A stretch of DNA of 64,000 nt from assembly GCA_040905905.1 (NCBI GenBank), contig JBBDQN010000054.1, forward strand, positions 1-64,000. The letters are read 5' to 3'. The stretch is from JAICND01 sp040905905 (lineage in GTDB: Bacteria; Actinomycetota; Acidimicrobiia; Spongiisociales; ZC4RG35). Below are positions 1 through 8,120 of this stretch, in pieces. The stretch's first letter is position 1, and every line of letters begins with the position of its first letter. The notes under the pieces were generated by a model. It worked only from the letters and a program-made list of their open reading frames with translations, did not search any database and was not told the origin of the DNA. The position numbers were made by a program, and so were the translations under genes.

Positions 1-60
1 TGCATGCATTAGGCACGCCGCCAGCGTTCGTCCTGAGCCAGGATCAAACTCTCCAACGTA
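1..60 (-). rRNA. rrs: 16S rRNA, 5' end only
   Basis: Read on the minus strand, positions 52-41 give AGAGTTTGATCC, followed by the universal 16S opening (GGCTCAG, then GACGAACGCTGGCGGCGTGC). This is the 27F primer region of small-subunit rRNA. Only about 60 nt lie in the window and the gene continues beyond position 1. The mature 5' end is placed at about 60 by analogy with other 16S genes and is approximate. Confidence 0.97.
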
Positions 61-410
61 CATTCGTGATAGGGCTTATGGCCCCAACCTTCTTGTCATT
101 TTTGAGTTCGCAATTGTGTGTCCGTTTGCTTTCACATTCGGTCACTGGGTCTGGGTATTTCTACCCAGGTGCTCTTTGCGATGCACGCCTCCATTGGGAT
201 GGAGACGTACGCTGTGCTGTTTTTTGGCACGCTATTTAGTTGTCAAGGAGCCCAAACTCCTCCCGGAGACACAACTCAAACCGCCTGCGGCCAATGGCCA
301 TCGTCGGATCGGGCTGTTTCCCCAAGGTGCCGTTGTCACCCCGATGCTTGCGCACTCGGTTGCTTCTTCGGCAGCAACACGCCACCGCGCGAAGCGGCAG
401 CGGACAGGTG
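61..410 (-). other. rRNA operon leader region
   Basis: About 350 nt lie between the rRNA promoter and the 16S 5' end, and no gene is supported here. The short ORFs have no plausible start context. Reading the minus strand, the region contains the conserved leader block listed separately and GC-rich sequence typical of pre-16S leaders. Confidence 0.7.
215..249 (-). promoter_or_regulatory. Conserved pre-rRNA leader motif
   Basis: The minus strand reads CTTGACAACTAAATAGCGTGCC and then AAAAAACAGC. It resembles the 'TTGAGAACTCAACAGCGTGCC' type block found upstream of 16S and in spacers of actinobacterial rRNA operons, where it is associated with antitermination and RNase III processing. It begins with TTGACA but has no good -10 at 16-18 nt, so I read it as a leader element and not as a second promoter. 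Confidence 0.55.
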
Positions 411-439
411 ACTATAGCCGCAGCGTCCGCTTAGGTCAA
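411..439 (-). promoter_or_regulatory. Sigma-70-type rRNA promoter
   Basis: On the minus strand there is TTGACC (439-434), a 17-nt spacer, then TATAGT (416-411). Both hexamers are near consensus and the spacing is optimal. The -35 hexamer is formed by the last two codons of tyrS (Leu, Thr), and the tyrS stop codon lies in the spacer. Transcription would start near 404, leaving a leader of about 345 nt before 16S. Confidence 0.75.
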
Positions 440-1639
440 AGAATCGACAAATCGGACAAAGCGCCGCTTCCCTATCTGAACCACTGCGTCAACCAGGACA
501 TTCCGGGCGACGCTCTCGTCCTGTGCCCGGGTCCCGTTGATGCTGATCGCCCCTTGTTGCAATAGACGCCGGGCCTCAGAACTGGAGCCGACCAAGCCGG
601 CATTGCGGAGGACCGTCGGGAGATGGATGGAGTCGCCCGGCGGCAGACCGAGCTCGTCGACTTGCTCGGGAGCAAGGTGTCGGACAAATACCCGGTCGAA
701 GCCGGCTTCGGCCTCGCGAGCGGCGTCAGCATCCCAATAGAGCTCGGTGATGGATCGGGCCAGCAACCGTTTGGCGTCGCGTGGATGGACGCTCCCGTCT
801 TGGGAACCCTTGACCAGATCGTCGATTTCGGTTGGCGTCAGTTCGGTAGCGAGCCGGAACCAGTGCTCCATCAGAGAGTCAGGGATGCTCATCACCTTGC
901 CGTACATTTCCGCCGGAGGCTCGTCAACGCCGATGTAGTTTCCAAGAGATTGCGACATCTTCGCGACCCCATCGGTGCCCAAGAGCAGGGGTGTGGTCAT
1001 CGCTACCTGCGGCTCCTGTCCATAGCGCTCCTGAATGACTCTGCCCATCATCAGGTTCCAGAGTTGGTCGCTGCCACCCAATTCCACGTCGGCCTTCACA
1101 GCCACGGAGTCATAGCCCTGGAGAAAGGGGTACATGAACTCCATCACCGAAATGGGGTGGTTGGATTCGTACCGTTTGGCGAAGTCACCCCGCTCGAGCA
1201 TCTGGGCGACAGTGGCGGTGGACGTCAAATCGAGGATCTCATTCATATTGAGCTTCGCCAGCCATTCCGAGTTGTAACGGATCTCGAGCGGTTCGGGTAA
1301 CAAGACTTTCTCAAACTGGGTGAGAACTGCCTGCGCATAGCCCCGCACCTCTTCCGCCGAGAGCCGGGGGCGGGTGTCGCTCTTCTGGGAAGGGTCTCCT
1401 ACCTGAGCGGTGAAATCGCCCACGATCAGTACTGCCGTATGGCCCTGTTCTTGAAAGTCGCGGAGCTTGCGCAGTACGACTGCCCATCCGAGGGTTACGG
1501 CCGGGGCGGTGGGGTCGAGTCCGAGTTTCACCCGCAGCGGCCGTCCAATCCGCGACTCCAGGTCGTGGCGGGGAACCACAGATTCGGTCCGTCGCAGGAG
1601 GCGAGTCAAATCAGTCGGGGACGGAGCCATGGATGTCAT
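431..1639 (-). CDS. tyrS: Tyrosyl-tRNA synthetase, atypical signature motifs
   Basis: Class I tyrosyl-tRNA synthetase of about 402 aa. It would charge tRNA-Tyr in the cytoplasm. The Rossmann catalytic domain, the tyrosine-recognition segment (MYPFLQGYD, then GGSDQ) and a C-terminal S4 RNA-binding domain are all present. Two signatures are odd: the HIGH position reads TLGW (residues 49-52 from this start) and the KMSKS loop reads KMSQS (227-231). The start is uncertain: ATG at 1681, 1639 or 1630 are in frame and none has a strong ribosome binding site. I chose 1639 because it follows the hairpin at 1647-1666 and gives the usual family length. It follows mpg, as in Mycobacterium, and its last codons form the rRNA -35 box. 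Identity is secure from overall similarity; catalytic competence is inferred. Confidence 0.9.
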   Translation of the reverse strand: MTSMAPSPTDLTRLLRRTESVVPRHDLESRIGRPLRVKLGLDPTAPAVTLGWAVVLRKLRDFQEQGHTAVLIVGDFTAQVGDPSQKSDTRPRLSAEEVRGYAQAVLTQFEKVLLPEPLEIRYNSEWLAKLNMNEILDLTSTATVAQMLERGDFAKRYESNHPISVMEFMYPFLQGYDSVAVKADVELGGSDQLWNLMMGRVIQERYGQEPQVAMTTPLLLGTDGVAKMSQSLGNYIGVDEPPAEMYGKVMSIPDSLMEHWFRLATELTPTEIDDLVKGSQDGSVHPRDAKRLLARSITELYWDADAAREAEAGFDRVFVRHLAPEQVDELGLPPGDSIHLPTVLRNAGLVGSSSEARRLLQQGAISINGTRAQDESVARNVLVDAVVQIGKRRFVRFVDSLT

Positions 1640-1646
1640 CGAGATT

Positions 1647-1666
1647 AGCGGGACCTCAGTCCCGCT
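1647..1666 (-). promoter_or_regulatory. Perfect hairpin before tyrS start
   Basis: This is an 8-bp perfect inverted repeat (AGCGGGAC / GTCCCGCT) with a 4-nt loop, located 8 nt upstream of the chosen tyrS ATG. The loop and flanking G on the minus strand read TGAGG, a possible Shine-Dalgarno. No T-tract follows, so it is not a classical terminator. It could modulate tyrS translation or be an mpg 3' hairpin. If tyrS starts at 1681 it is inside the coding region. Confidence 0.4.
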
Positions 1667-1708
1667 CCCGGTGAGCCCCATCGACCAGGGTTCAGTCGAG
1701 CAGCACGT

Positions 1709-2251
1709 TCAGGCCTGCGGGACAAATCGCCACAGTCGATCGGTCGCCTTGCTGATCCCGACTCGAGGAGTCGCCAGGGGCGGCACCAACCTGTTGGCAG
1801 ATTCGAGTCGCACTGGCGAGTGCGGATCAAACAGGTCGAGTCCATTGTGTTCGCCGGTGATCGCCATCGCCTGGGCGAGATTGCCCGGGCCCTGGGTGAG
1901 CCTGGCCACCCTCCCCCGTCTGCGCATCATGACTTCGTGTCCGGTCACTGCGGTTCCCCCGCGCATCAGCACCGCGGCTCCGTAGCCACCAGGACCACAG
2001 ACCACGTTGGCGCACCAGTGGATCCCATAGGATCGGTACACGTAAAGAAAACCGGCGAGCCCAAACATGACCTCGTTCCCCGGTCGAGGCCCTCGGTAGC
2101 TGTGACTGGCGGGGTCGTCCTGGTTGTAGGCCTCAACCTCGTTGAGCTCAACTTCGGTCAACTCTCCCTCGACCTCCGAGACAATCCGCCAACCAAGCAG
2201 TCGGGGAGCAACGTCGAATACTTCGCCGCGGAAAAAGCCGGGAGCGCTCAA
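1709..2251 (-). CDS. mpg: 3-methyladenine DNA glycosylase (Aag/MPG family)
   Basis: A protein of 180 aa that removes alkylated purines from DNA in base-excision repair. The family core is clear: the glutamate-containing NEVEAY near residue 40, DPASHSYRG, then FLYVYRSYGIHWCANVV, which frames the nucleotide-flipping pocket. Length is normal for bacterial Aag. The start is TTG in a TTGA overlap with the argF stop, so it is translationally coupled. The mpg-tyrS neighbourhood matches Mycobacterium (Rv1688-Rv1689). Confidence 0.92.
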   Translation of the reverse strand: MSAPGFFRGEVFDVAPRLLGWRIVSEVEGELTEVELNEVEAYNQDDPASHSYRGPRPGNEVMFGLAGFLYVYRSYGIHWCANVVCGPGGYGAAVLMRGGTAVTGHEVMMRRRGRVARLTQGPGNLAQAMAITGEHNGLDLFDPHSPVRLESANRLVPPLATPRVGISKATDRLWRFVPQA

Positions 2252-3141
2252 CTCAGAGCGTGGAGCAAGATCGCCTTGAACGAGTGGAGCCGGTTCTCTG
2301 CCTGGTCGAATACCCGGCTTCGGGGATGCTCAAGCACCTCGTCGGTCACTTCTTCCCCACGGTGTGCGGGGAGACAGTGCAAGAAGATGGCATCAGGCTT
2401 GGCCCGCTCCAACAAGGCGAGATTCACCCGATACGGGACGAACTCCCGCCGGCGCTCGGCGGACTCGGCCTCCTGGCCCATCGAAGTCCATACGTCCGTG
2501 TAGACCACGTCGGCCCCCGCCACCGCCTGACCCGGGTCCTCAGTGACTGTTACCTCTCCGTGCCGGCGAGCCTTCTCGACGATGACCGGATCGGGTTCGT
2601 AACCCCGGGGGGTGGCCACCCGAACCGTGGATCCCGTCATGGTTGCCGCCTGAATCAGGGAATGGCATACGTTGTTGCCATCGCCCAAATAGGCGATGAC
2701 GGCCCGCTCCAAAGGCACATGATTGGCCACAGTCTGCAGATCGGCGACCGCCTGGCATGGATGCTCTAGATCCGACAGCAGGTTGATGACCGGAACTGAG
2801 ACGACGCCAGCGATGCGTTCGAGGTCGGAATGGTCGAAGACCCGCATCCCCAGCAAGTCGAGATAGCGTTCCAGCACTCTGCCTACATCCTCGGGAGTCT
2901 CCCGGGTCCCCAGCCCTGCCTGGTCGTTGCGGATCACAACTGGATGGACCCCGAGCTCGATGGCGGCCACATCGCAGGAGACCCAGGTCCGCACCGACTG
3001 CTTCATGAAGAAGAGACCGATAGATCGACCGGCCAGGGCGGTGCTGTAGGCCTCGCGGTTGGTCTTGACCTTGGCCGCTAGTTCCAGGAGAACGTCGAGT
3101 TCCGCCGGCTCGAGGTCGCTGATGGTCAGGAGATGTTTCAT
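2248..3141 (-). CDS. argF: Ornithine carbamoyltransferase, variant phosphate loop
   Basis: A protein of 297 aa that would make citrulline from ornithine and carbamoyl phosphate in arginine synthesis. Supporting motifs are HPCQ (127-130), DVWTSMGQE, and the OTC hallmark HCLP (255-258). The carbamoyl-phosphate loop, usually STRTR, is SVRTW (49-53), so the final Arg is Trp. The nearby pyrB keeps the canonical STRTR. It starts 2 nt after the pheT stop with AAAGAG as ribosome binding site. The rest of the arginine cluster (argCJBD, argR, argGH), found next to pheT in Mycobacterium, is absent here. Carbamoyl phosphate would come from carAB at 22.7-27.1 kb. An N-acetyl- or succinyl-ornithine transcarbamylase is a less likely reading. 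Confidence 0.88.
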   Translation of the reverse strand: MKHLLTISDLEPAELDVLLELAAKVKTNREAYSTALAGRSIGLFFMKQSVRTWVSCDVAAIELGVHPVVIRNDQAGLGTRETPEDVGRVLERYLDLLGMRVFDHSDLERIAGVVSVPVINLLSDLEHPCQAVADLQTVANHVPLERAVIAYLGDGNNVCHSLIQAATMTGSTVRVATPRGYEPDPVIVEKARRHGEVTVTEDPGQAVAGADVVYTDVWTSMGQEAESAERRREFVPYRVNLALLERAKPDAIFLHCLPAHRGEEVTDEVLEHPRSRVFDQAENRLHSFKAILLHALS

Positions 3142-3143
3142 CG

Positions 3144-5540
3144 TCAGCTCTTTCGCAGGCCTGCACCGATCGCCTCGGCCGCCTTAATGATCGCCTGCCG
3201 ATCTTGGTCGATCTCTCCACTTGAGAGCGTGTGGTCCCGGGCCCGCAACGTGAAACGAATGGCCAGGCCCTTGCGACCTGGCGCCATCCCCGGCCCCCGG
3301 TATTCATCGAACACGAATACCGCTTCGATCACGCCTGGGGCGGCAGCTGAGACCGTATTCAGCAGGTCAGCGGCCGGCAACGAGTCACTGGCGTCGAAGG
3401 CAAGGTCGAATACAACCGGCGGATAGACGCTCGGTTCCTCGAATTGCCAGCTAGGAGGCGGTGCTGTGAGGGGACCTAAATCCAATTCACCGGCGGCCAC
3501 CCTGCCTTCCAGGTCGTAAGCGCGGGCAGTCAACGGGTGAATTTCGCCGACGAAGCCAATCGGGATGCCCTGCACGGTCACCCGGGCAGCGCGCCCCGGA
3601 TGGAAGCCCGGAGGCCTGGCAGCCACCAGCAGGGACTCCCTGATGTTGAGAGCGTCTGCCAGCGTGCGCCATATGGCAGTGGCCGTGGACACATCCACGG
3701 AGCGAGCGTTGCCGGCCAGGTCCCTCGGACCCAATCTTCCGACTATCGCGAAGCCGAGCCTCGCCGGCTGAGCGGGCACCCGCGGGTCATCATCCCAGGG
3801 CCGATTGAAAAAGACCCGGCCGGTTTCAAAGATGGCGACATCGTCCATGCCCCGACTCAGGTTGTAACGGAGCGAGCGCAAGAGCCCCGGCAGAAGCGAG
3901 GTTCGGAGGGAGGCGAACTCGTCATTGAGCGGGTTTGTGACCGTGATAGTCGCCCGGCCTTCGTGGTCGGTCGGATAGGCGAAGCTGTCCAGATCTTCAG
4001 GACCCAGGAAAGAGAGGTTGAGGGCCTCGTAGAGACCGGCCCCGGTCAGAGTGGTGCGGAGAGTCCGAAGACGGCGCTGTTCGGTCGTCCAGCCACCGCC
4101 GGCCCCGGTAGGCACAGTCTCCTTGAACCTGTCATATCCGTGAAGACGAGCGACCTCCTCGACCAGGTCAACGGGTCTTTCGAGATCGCGCCGGAAGGTG
4201 GGCACGGTGACTTGCAGCGGATCTCCCCCCACGACATCCAGATGGAGCCGGCGGAGGAGGGATGCGACATCCTCCGCGGGGACATCGTCTCCGAGAATCC
4301 GGGTGATTTCGGAAAGGGGCAGCTCCAGTGTCACGGGTGAATGGGGGACGGCAACCTGGTCGATCCAGCCCTCGGGTGACTCTCCTCCCGCCAGATCGAC
4401 GAGGAGGCGGGTGGCGCGGGCCGCCCCGATCGGAGGAAGATTGGGATCGACTCCCCGTTCGAACCGAGCAGATGCTTCCGAACGCAAACCAAGCCGCCGG
4501 CTCATGAACATGATGGTGGGCGGGTCCCAGGCAGCGGCCTCGAGCAACACCCGGGTGGTCGCCGGGGTTACTTCGGAATCCAGGCCACCCATAGTGCCCG
4601 CCAATCCCGACGCACGCTCGGCGTCGGCTACCACGAGATCGGACGCGAGCAAGGTTCGCTCCGCTCCGTCAAGGGTGATGAGCTTCTCTCCCGGGACAGC
4701 ACGCCGGACCACGATGTGGCGCTCCGCGACCTTGTCGAGATCGAAAGCGTGAAGTGGCTGGCCGAGCTCGAACATCACGTAGTTGGTCACATCGACGACG
4801 TTGCTGATGGGCCGCACTCCGGCCGCCCGCAAACGCTGCCGAAGCCAGAACGGAGACGGTCGGATGGTTGCGCCTCGCACCTCCCGAGCGACGAATCGAT
4901 AGCAGCCGCTGGGGTCGACGATGTCAACCCGAACATCGCTCCGGCCGGGGACCGTGACCGGCTCAGTGGGCGGCAAGTGAAACGGCACCTGGAAATAGGC
5001 TCCGAGCTCGCGGGCTACACCGATCATCGACATCACATCCGGCCGGTTGGGAGTGATAGAGATGTCGAAGACGACATCGGGGCGTGCGATCAATTCAGAC
5101 AGTTCCACCCCCATCGGGGCGTCATCGTCGAGGACCAGGATCCCGGTGTGGTCATCGCCCAGCCCCAACTCCCGTTCCGAACAAATCATCCCGGCCGATT
5201 CCACCCCCCGAATGGTCCGACGGCCGATCTCGAACCCTCCCGCCAGCACCGCTCCGGGAGGGGCGAATGCCACTTTGGCCCTCTCCTCGAAATTCCAGGC
5301 GCCACACACCACTTCCACCATGTCATGACCTGTGTTGACCATGCACAACCGGATCTTGTCCGCGTCAGGATGGGGGCGGATGCGGTCGACCTGGGCGACG
5401 TAGACGCCCTTCCAGTCGACCTCGAGAGGCTCGATCCCTTCTACTTCGTGACCCAACGACTGAAAGGCGGTACGGATCTCCTCGACGTTGTTGGTGGGTA
5501 GGTCGATGTAATCGGCCAGCCACTTCAGCGAGACCTTCAT
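3144..5540 (-). CDS. pheT: Phenylalanyl-tRNA synthetase beta subunit
   Basis: A protein of 798 aa, the normal length for bacterial PheT. It is the large subunit of the alpha2-beta2 PheRS and carries the editing site. Domains in order are an N-terminal EMAP-like tRNA-binding domain (about 40-150, including VVCGAWNF), the B3/B4 editing domain (about 215-400), B5, a catalytic-like domain, and a C-terminal anticodon-binding FDX-ACB domain (about 700-798). It starts at an ATGA overlap with the pheS stop, which suits equimolar subunits. Confidence 0.97.
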   Translation of the reverse strand: MKVSLKWLADYIDLPTNNVEEIRTAFQSLGHEVEGIEPLEVDWKGVYVAQVDRIRPHPDADKIRLCMVNTGHDMVEVVCGAWNFEERAKVAFAPPGAVLAGGFEIGRRTIRGVESAGMICSERELGLGDDHTGILVLDDDAPMGVELSELIARPDVVFDISITPNRPDVMSMIGVARELGAYFQVPFHLPPTEPVTVPGRSDVRVDIVDPSGCYRFVAREVRGATIRPSPFWLRQRLRAAGVRPISNVVDVTNYVMFELGQPLHAFDLDKVAERHIVVRRAVPGEKLITLDGAERTLLASDLVVADAERASGLAGTMGGLDSEVTPATTRVLLEAAAWDPPTIMFMSRRLGLRSEASARFERGVDPNLPPIGAARATRLLVDLAGGESPEGWIDQVAVPHSPVTLELPLSEITRILGDDVPAEDVASLLRRLHLDVVGGDPLQVTVPTFRRDLERPVDLVEEVARLHGYDRFKETVPTGAGGGWTTEQRRLRTLRTTLTGAGLYEALNLSFLGPEDLDSFAYPTDHEGRATITVTNPLNDEFASLRTSLLPGLLRSLRYNLSRGMDDVAIFETGRVFFNRPWDDDPRVPAQPARLGFAIVGRLGPRDLAGNARSVDVSTATAIWRTLADALNIRESLLVAARPPGFHPGRAARVTVQGIPIGFVGEIHPLTARAYDLEGRVAAGELDLGPLTAPPPSWQFEEPSVYPPVVFDLAFDASDSLPAADLLNTVSAAAPGVIEAVFVFDEYRGPGMAPGRKGLAIRFTLRARDHTLSSGEIDQDRQAIIKAAEAIGAGLRKS

Positions 5541-6577
5541 GACTTGAACTGCTCCAAGACCCGCAGGTCGTTCTCGATGAAGTGTCGAATGTTGGTGATC
5601 CCGTGGCGCACCATCGCCAGGCGCTCAACCCCCATTCCGAAAGCGAAGCCGCTGAAACGTTTGGGGTCGTAGCCGACCGCCGTCAACACGTTCGGGTCGA
5701 CCATCCCACAACCGAGGACCTCGAACCATCCGGACCCTCCACAAACCCTGCAATCGGGGTCGCTGCCGTCACAGTTGAAACAGGTGACCAGGAGTTGTGC
5801 TGAGGGCTCAGTGAACGGAAAGTAGTCGGGGCGTAGCTGCACTTTCGTGCGCGGACCCAAATATTCGCGGGCGAAGTGAGCAAGGGTGCCCTTGAGGTCG
5901 GAGAAGGTGATACCTTCGTCAACCGCCAACCCTTCTATTTGATAAAAGACCGGGAGGTGGGAGGCGTCGATTGCCTCGTTGCGGTAGACCTTGCCGGGCA
6001 CCACCACATACACCGGGGGATCGTGGGCCTCCATGTAGCGTGCCTGCATCGGTGACGTTTGGGTCCGCAGCAGGAGTTCGTCGGCAGGGTCGCCGTAGTC
6101 GAGATAGAGAGTGTCCGACTCGGCTCGGGCGGGATGGGTCGGCGGGGTGTTGAGTGCATCGAAGTTGTACCACGCCAACTCCGCCTCAGGTCCCTCTGCG
6201 ACCCGGTAGCCGAGGCCAACGAAGATGTCGCATATCTCCTGAATGGTCAGCCCGATGAGGTGCTCAGTTCCCTGATGGATCCGCCAGGACTCGAGGGTCA
6301 CGTCAACCTGGTCGCCTGTGAGAAGCCGGTCGGCTTCGAGATGTTCGAGTTCGCTGCGCCTGGTTCTAAGGATCGTGGTGACACTCTCCACGACCTCGTT
6401 GAGGCGGGCGCCGAAGACGGGTCTGTCCTCCGCCGGCATATTGCCGAGCTGTCGCCTCGCTTCGGCTATGGCGCTCTGGCGGCCAAGCAGTTCGGATTCG
6501 ACCGCGTCGAGGGTGGCGAGGTCCGGAGCTGCGGCTGATTTGCTCGCGGCTGTTTCGATGAGCTGTTGGAGATCCAT
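5537..6577 (-). CDS. pheS: Phenylalanyl-tRNA synthetase alpha subunit
   Basis: A protein of 346 aa, the class II catalytic subunit of PheRS. It has an N-terminal coiled-coil arm (about 1-100), then motif 2 around GKVYRNEAIDASH, a CxxC pair and a further cysteine in the insertion, and motif 3 GFAFGMGVERLAM near the C terminus. It is the first gene after a 428-bp gap holding a repeat element, so a promoter for pheS-pheT-argF-mpg-tyrS probably lies there. I saw no T-box specifier or antiterminator upstream. Confidence 0.97.
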   Translation of the reverse strand: MDLQQLIETAASKSAAAPDLATLDAVESELLGRQSAIAEARRQLGNMPAEDRPVFGARLNEVVESVTTILRTRRSELEHLEADRLLTGDQVDVTLESWRIHQGTEHLIGLTIQEICDIFVGLGYRVAEGPEAELAWYNFDALNTPPTHPARAESDTLYLDYGDPADELLLRTQTSPMQARYMEAHDPPVYVVVPGKVYRNEAIDASHLPVFYQIEGLAVDEGITFSDLKGTLAHFAREYLGPRTKVQLRPDYFPFTEPSAQLLVTCFNCDGSDPDCRVCGGSGWFEVLGCGMVDPNVLTAVGYDPKRFSGFAFGMGVERLAMVRHGITNIRHFIENDLRVLEQFKS

Positions 6578-6698
6578 GATCGGCGCACGAGGTTACCGGC
6601 GTACCTGGCACCTAGGGTCGGCATTACGTATGGGCGTCGCCCAGGCGTGCCGCGTTGTCGATCACGCGAGCCAAACCTGTGGTGGGCTCATCATCCTT

Positions 6699-6932
6699 TC
6701 ACCCATCAGACCGAGGGCATCCCGTGTCCTCCCCCAGCGAACGGAGTGAGCGTTGGGGGAGGTGCCACGAAGTGGCGGAGGGGGCGGCGAAGCTGTCCGA
6801 AGCCAGTTCCACGGGTTCGCCACCCCCCTCCCGGCTTCGCCGTACTCCCCCCAACGTCGCTTCGCTCCTGGGGGGAGAAACCATCGCCATCCACCAACTC
6901 CCGGTACACCGAAGACGACTAATCGGTCAAGG
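6699..6932. repeat. Multi-hairpin intergenic repeat, copy A
   Basis: A ~234-bp element, near-identical and in the same orientation as copy B at 53552-53786. Positions 6727-6902 match 53580-53755 base for base (176 bp). Internal inverted repeats are: arms 6728-6739 / 6751-6762 (CCTCCCCC... / ...GGGGGAGG, one G-U), 6764-6768 / 6772-6776 (GCCAC/GTGGC), 6785-6793 / 6834-6842 (CGGCGAAGC/GCTTCGCCG), and 6845-6853 / 6869-6877 (CTCCCCCCA/TGGGGGGAG). The ends carry GACCGA and TCGGTC, a possible short terminal inverted repeat. It has no coding capacity, so it resembles a REP/BIME-like or MITE-like element. Confidence 0.9.
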
Positions 6933-6968
6933 GCGACCAACCACCGGCCCGCCTCAAGCAGGATGTTT

Positions 6969-6991
6969 GCCAGCCGGGGGCAGCGGCTGGC
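6969..6991 (-). terminator. Hairpin after the rRNA methyltransferase
   Basis: GCCAGCC and GGCTGGC form a 7-bp perfect stem with a 9-nt loop, starting 15 nt past the stop codon of the minus-strand methyltransferase gene. No U-tract follows, so it is at best a weak or Rho-assisted terminator or an mRNA 3'-end stabiliser. Confidence 0.35.
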
Positions 6992-7005
6992 TTCCAGTTG
7001 TCCGC

Positions 7006-7737
7006 TTACCTCAACGAAACCTCGTAGGCAAGGATTGTTGCCGCCGCGGCGGCGTTGAGGCTTTCGGTTCTGCCCACCATCGGGATGGTGATCTTCAGGT
7101 CGGCGGTCTCTACGACGTCATCGGGTAGCCCATGGGCTTCGCTGCCGATCAATAGCGCCAGCCTCCCGGCCGGAAGGGAGCGGGGCGACCCGCCACCTTT
7201 CATCACTGTTGCGACCTTGAGGGCCTCAAGTGAGTTCAGATCATCGACTTCGACAACGGCTGTCTGAAAGTGGCCTCCGGTCCCAGCTCTCAGCACTTTC
7301 GGTGACCAGGGATCGGCCGAACCGGCCGTGACAGCCACGTCCAGCCCAAAGGCAGCCGCGGTCCGGATCATCGTGCCCAGGTTGCCGGGGTCAGAGATCT
7401 GCCAGGCCACCAAAACGCTTCGTGAGCTGTCGAGGCGACGATTGGGAATCGTCAACACGGCCACCGGGCTCTGTGGGGTTTGGGTCGACGACAACCTCCC
7501 CAGGCCCTCCTCCCCCACGATCACAAACTCGGCCCCTGCTCGCCCGGCCCACCCGAGCGCCTCTGAATCGTTGGCCAGCCCGTAGACCTCCACGACGTGC
7601 TCGCCAGCAATCACCGCCTCCTCGAGGAGGTGTGGGCCCTCCAACAGTGTCATTCCCCGGCTATTTCTCTCCTCGGCGCGGTGAAGCCGGGCTGTCTCCA
7701 CAACCCGGGGGTTGCGGTGGGAAAGACCCGGCTCCAT
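7006..7737 (-). CDS. SpoU/TrmH-family rRNA 2'-O-methyltransferase
   Basis: A protein of 243 aa of the SPOUT superfamily, which methylates ribose 2'-OH groups in rRNA using SAM. The three SpoU motifs are plain: DPGNLGTMIRTAAAFG (about 115-130), LLIGSEAHGL (about 190), and a C-terminal IPMVGRTESLNAAAAATI that forms the trefoil knot. An N-terminal substrate-binding domain (RNPRV, LLEGPHLLEEA) is also present. It starts 5 nt after rplT. The same gene (tsnR) follows rplT in Mycobacterium. The exact target nucleotide cannot be told from sequence. Confidence 0.92.
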   Translation of the reverse strand: MEPGLSHRNPRVVETARLHRAEERNSRGMTLLEGPHLLEEAVIAGEHVVEVYGLANDSEALGWAGRAGAEFVIVGEEGLGRLSSTQTPQSPVAVLTIPNRRLDSSRSVLVAWQISDPGNLGTMIRTAAAFGLDVAVTAGSADPWSPKVLRAGTGGHFQTAVVEVDDLNSLEALKVATVMKGGGSPRSLPAGRLALLIGSEAHGLPDDVVETADLKITIPMVGRTESLNAAAAATILAYEVSLR

Positions 7738-7742
7738 GACAA

Positions 7743-8108
7743 TCAGGTCGGGGCTGGTTGTTTGGCCCTGGCTACCTCGAGGAGCTGTTTGAACGACTCG
7801 GGATCGCTGACGGCCATCTCGGCCAGCATCTTCCGGTCAAGGTCGATTTCGGCCGCTTTGAGACCGGCCATAAAGGTGCTGTAACTCATCCCGTTCTGTC
7901 GGGCGGCCGCGTTGATCCGGGCGATCCACAGACGGCGGAACTGACCCTTGCGATCGCGTCGACCGATGTAGGCGTCCCGCATCGCATGCATGACCTGTTC
8001 GTTGGCCGTGCGGAACCGTCGGCTCCGGGCACCCTTGTAGCCTTTCGCCCGGTCAAGAACTTTCTTGTGTGCCTTCCTGGCGTGTACTGCGCGTTTGACT
8101 CTTGCCAC
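7743..8108 (-). CDS. rplT: 50S ribosomal protein L20
   Basis: A basic protein of 121 aa that binds 23S rRNA early in 50S assembly. It opens MARVKRAVHARKAHKK and contains AKGYKGARSRRFRTA and RDRKGQFRRLWIARINAA, all standard L20 segments. It is the third gene of infC-rpmI-rplT. In other bacteria L20 represses this operon by binding its leader; whether that holds here is not visible. Confidence 0.98.
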   Translation of the reverse strand: MARVKRAVHARKAHKKVLDRAKGYKGARSRRFRTANEQVMHAMRDAYIGRRDRKGQFRRLWIARINAAARQNGMSYSTFMAGLKAAEIDLDRKMLAEMAVSDPESFKQLLEVARAKQPAPT

Positions 8109-8120
8109 GAACGTCTCCCT

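Larger units (their letters stand above)
6578..7005 (-). other. Intergenic region with repeat element, pheS upstream
   Basis: This is a 428-bp gap between the rRNA methyltransferase stop and the pheS start. It contains repeat copy A (6699-6932), a 7-bp stem hairpin (6969-6991), and about 120 bp next to pheS that should carry the pheS promoter. There I see only weak -10 candidates, such as TACGTA near 6625, with no convincing -35. Short ORFs here fall inside the repeat and are rejected as genes. Confidence 0.6.

Noticed and set aside
215..249. Second rRNA promoter (TTGACA in the leader)
   Set aside because: No acceptable -10 hexamer lies at 16-18 nt, and the sequence matches a conserved processing/antitermination block.
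623..1300. 225-codon plus-strand open frame
   Set aside because: It is antisense to tyrS and has no ribosome binding site or domain.
1640..1708. T-box riboswitch upstream of tyrS
   Set aside because: Only a single 8-bp hairpin is present. There is no T-box sequence, specifier loop or room for one.
6655..7128. Open frames across repeat copies A and B
   Set aside because: They exist in several frames at once because the repeat lacks stops. Their translations are low-complexity and follow the hairpins.
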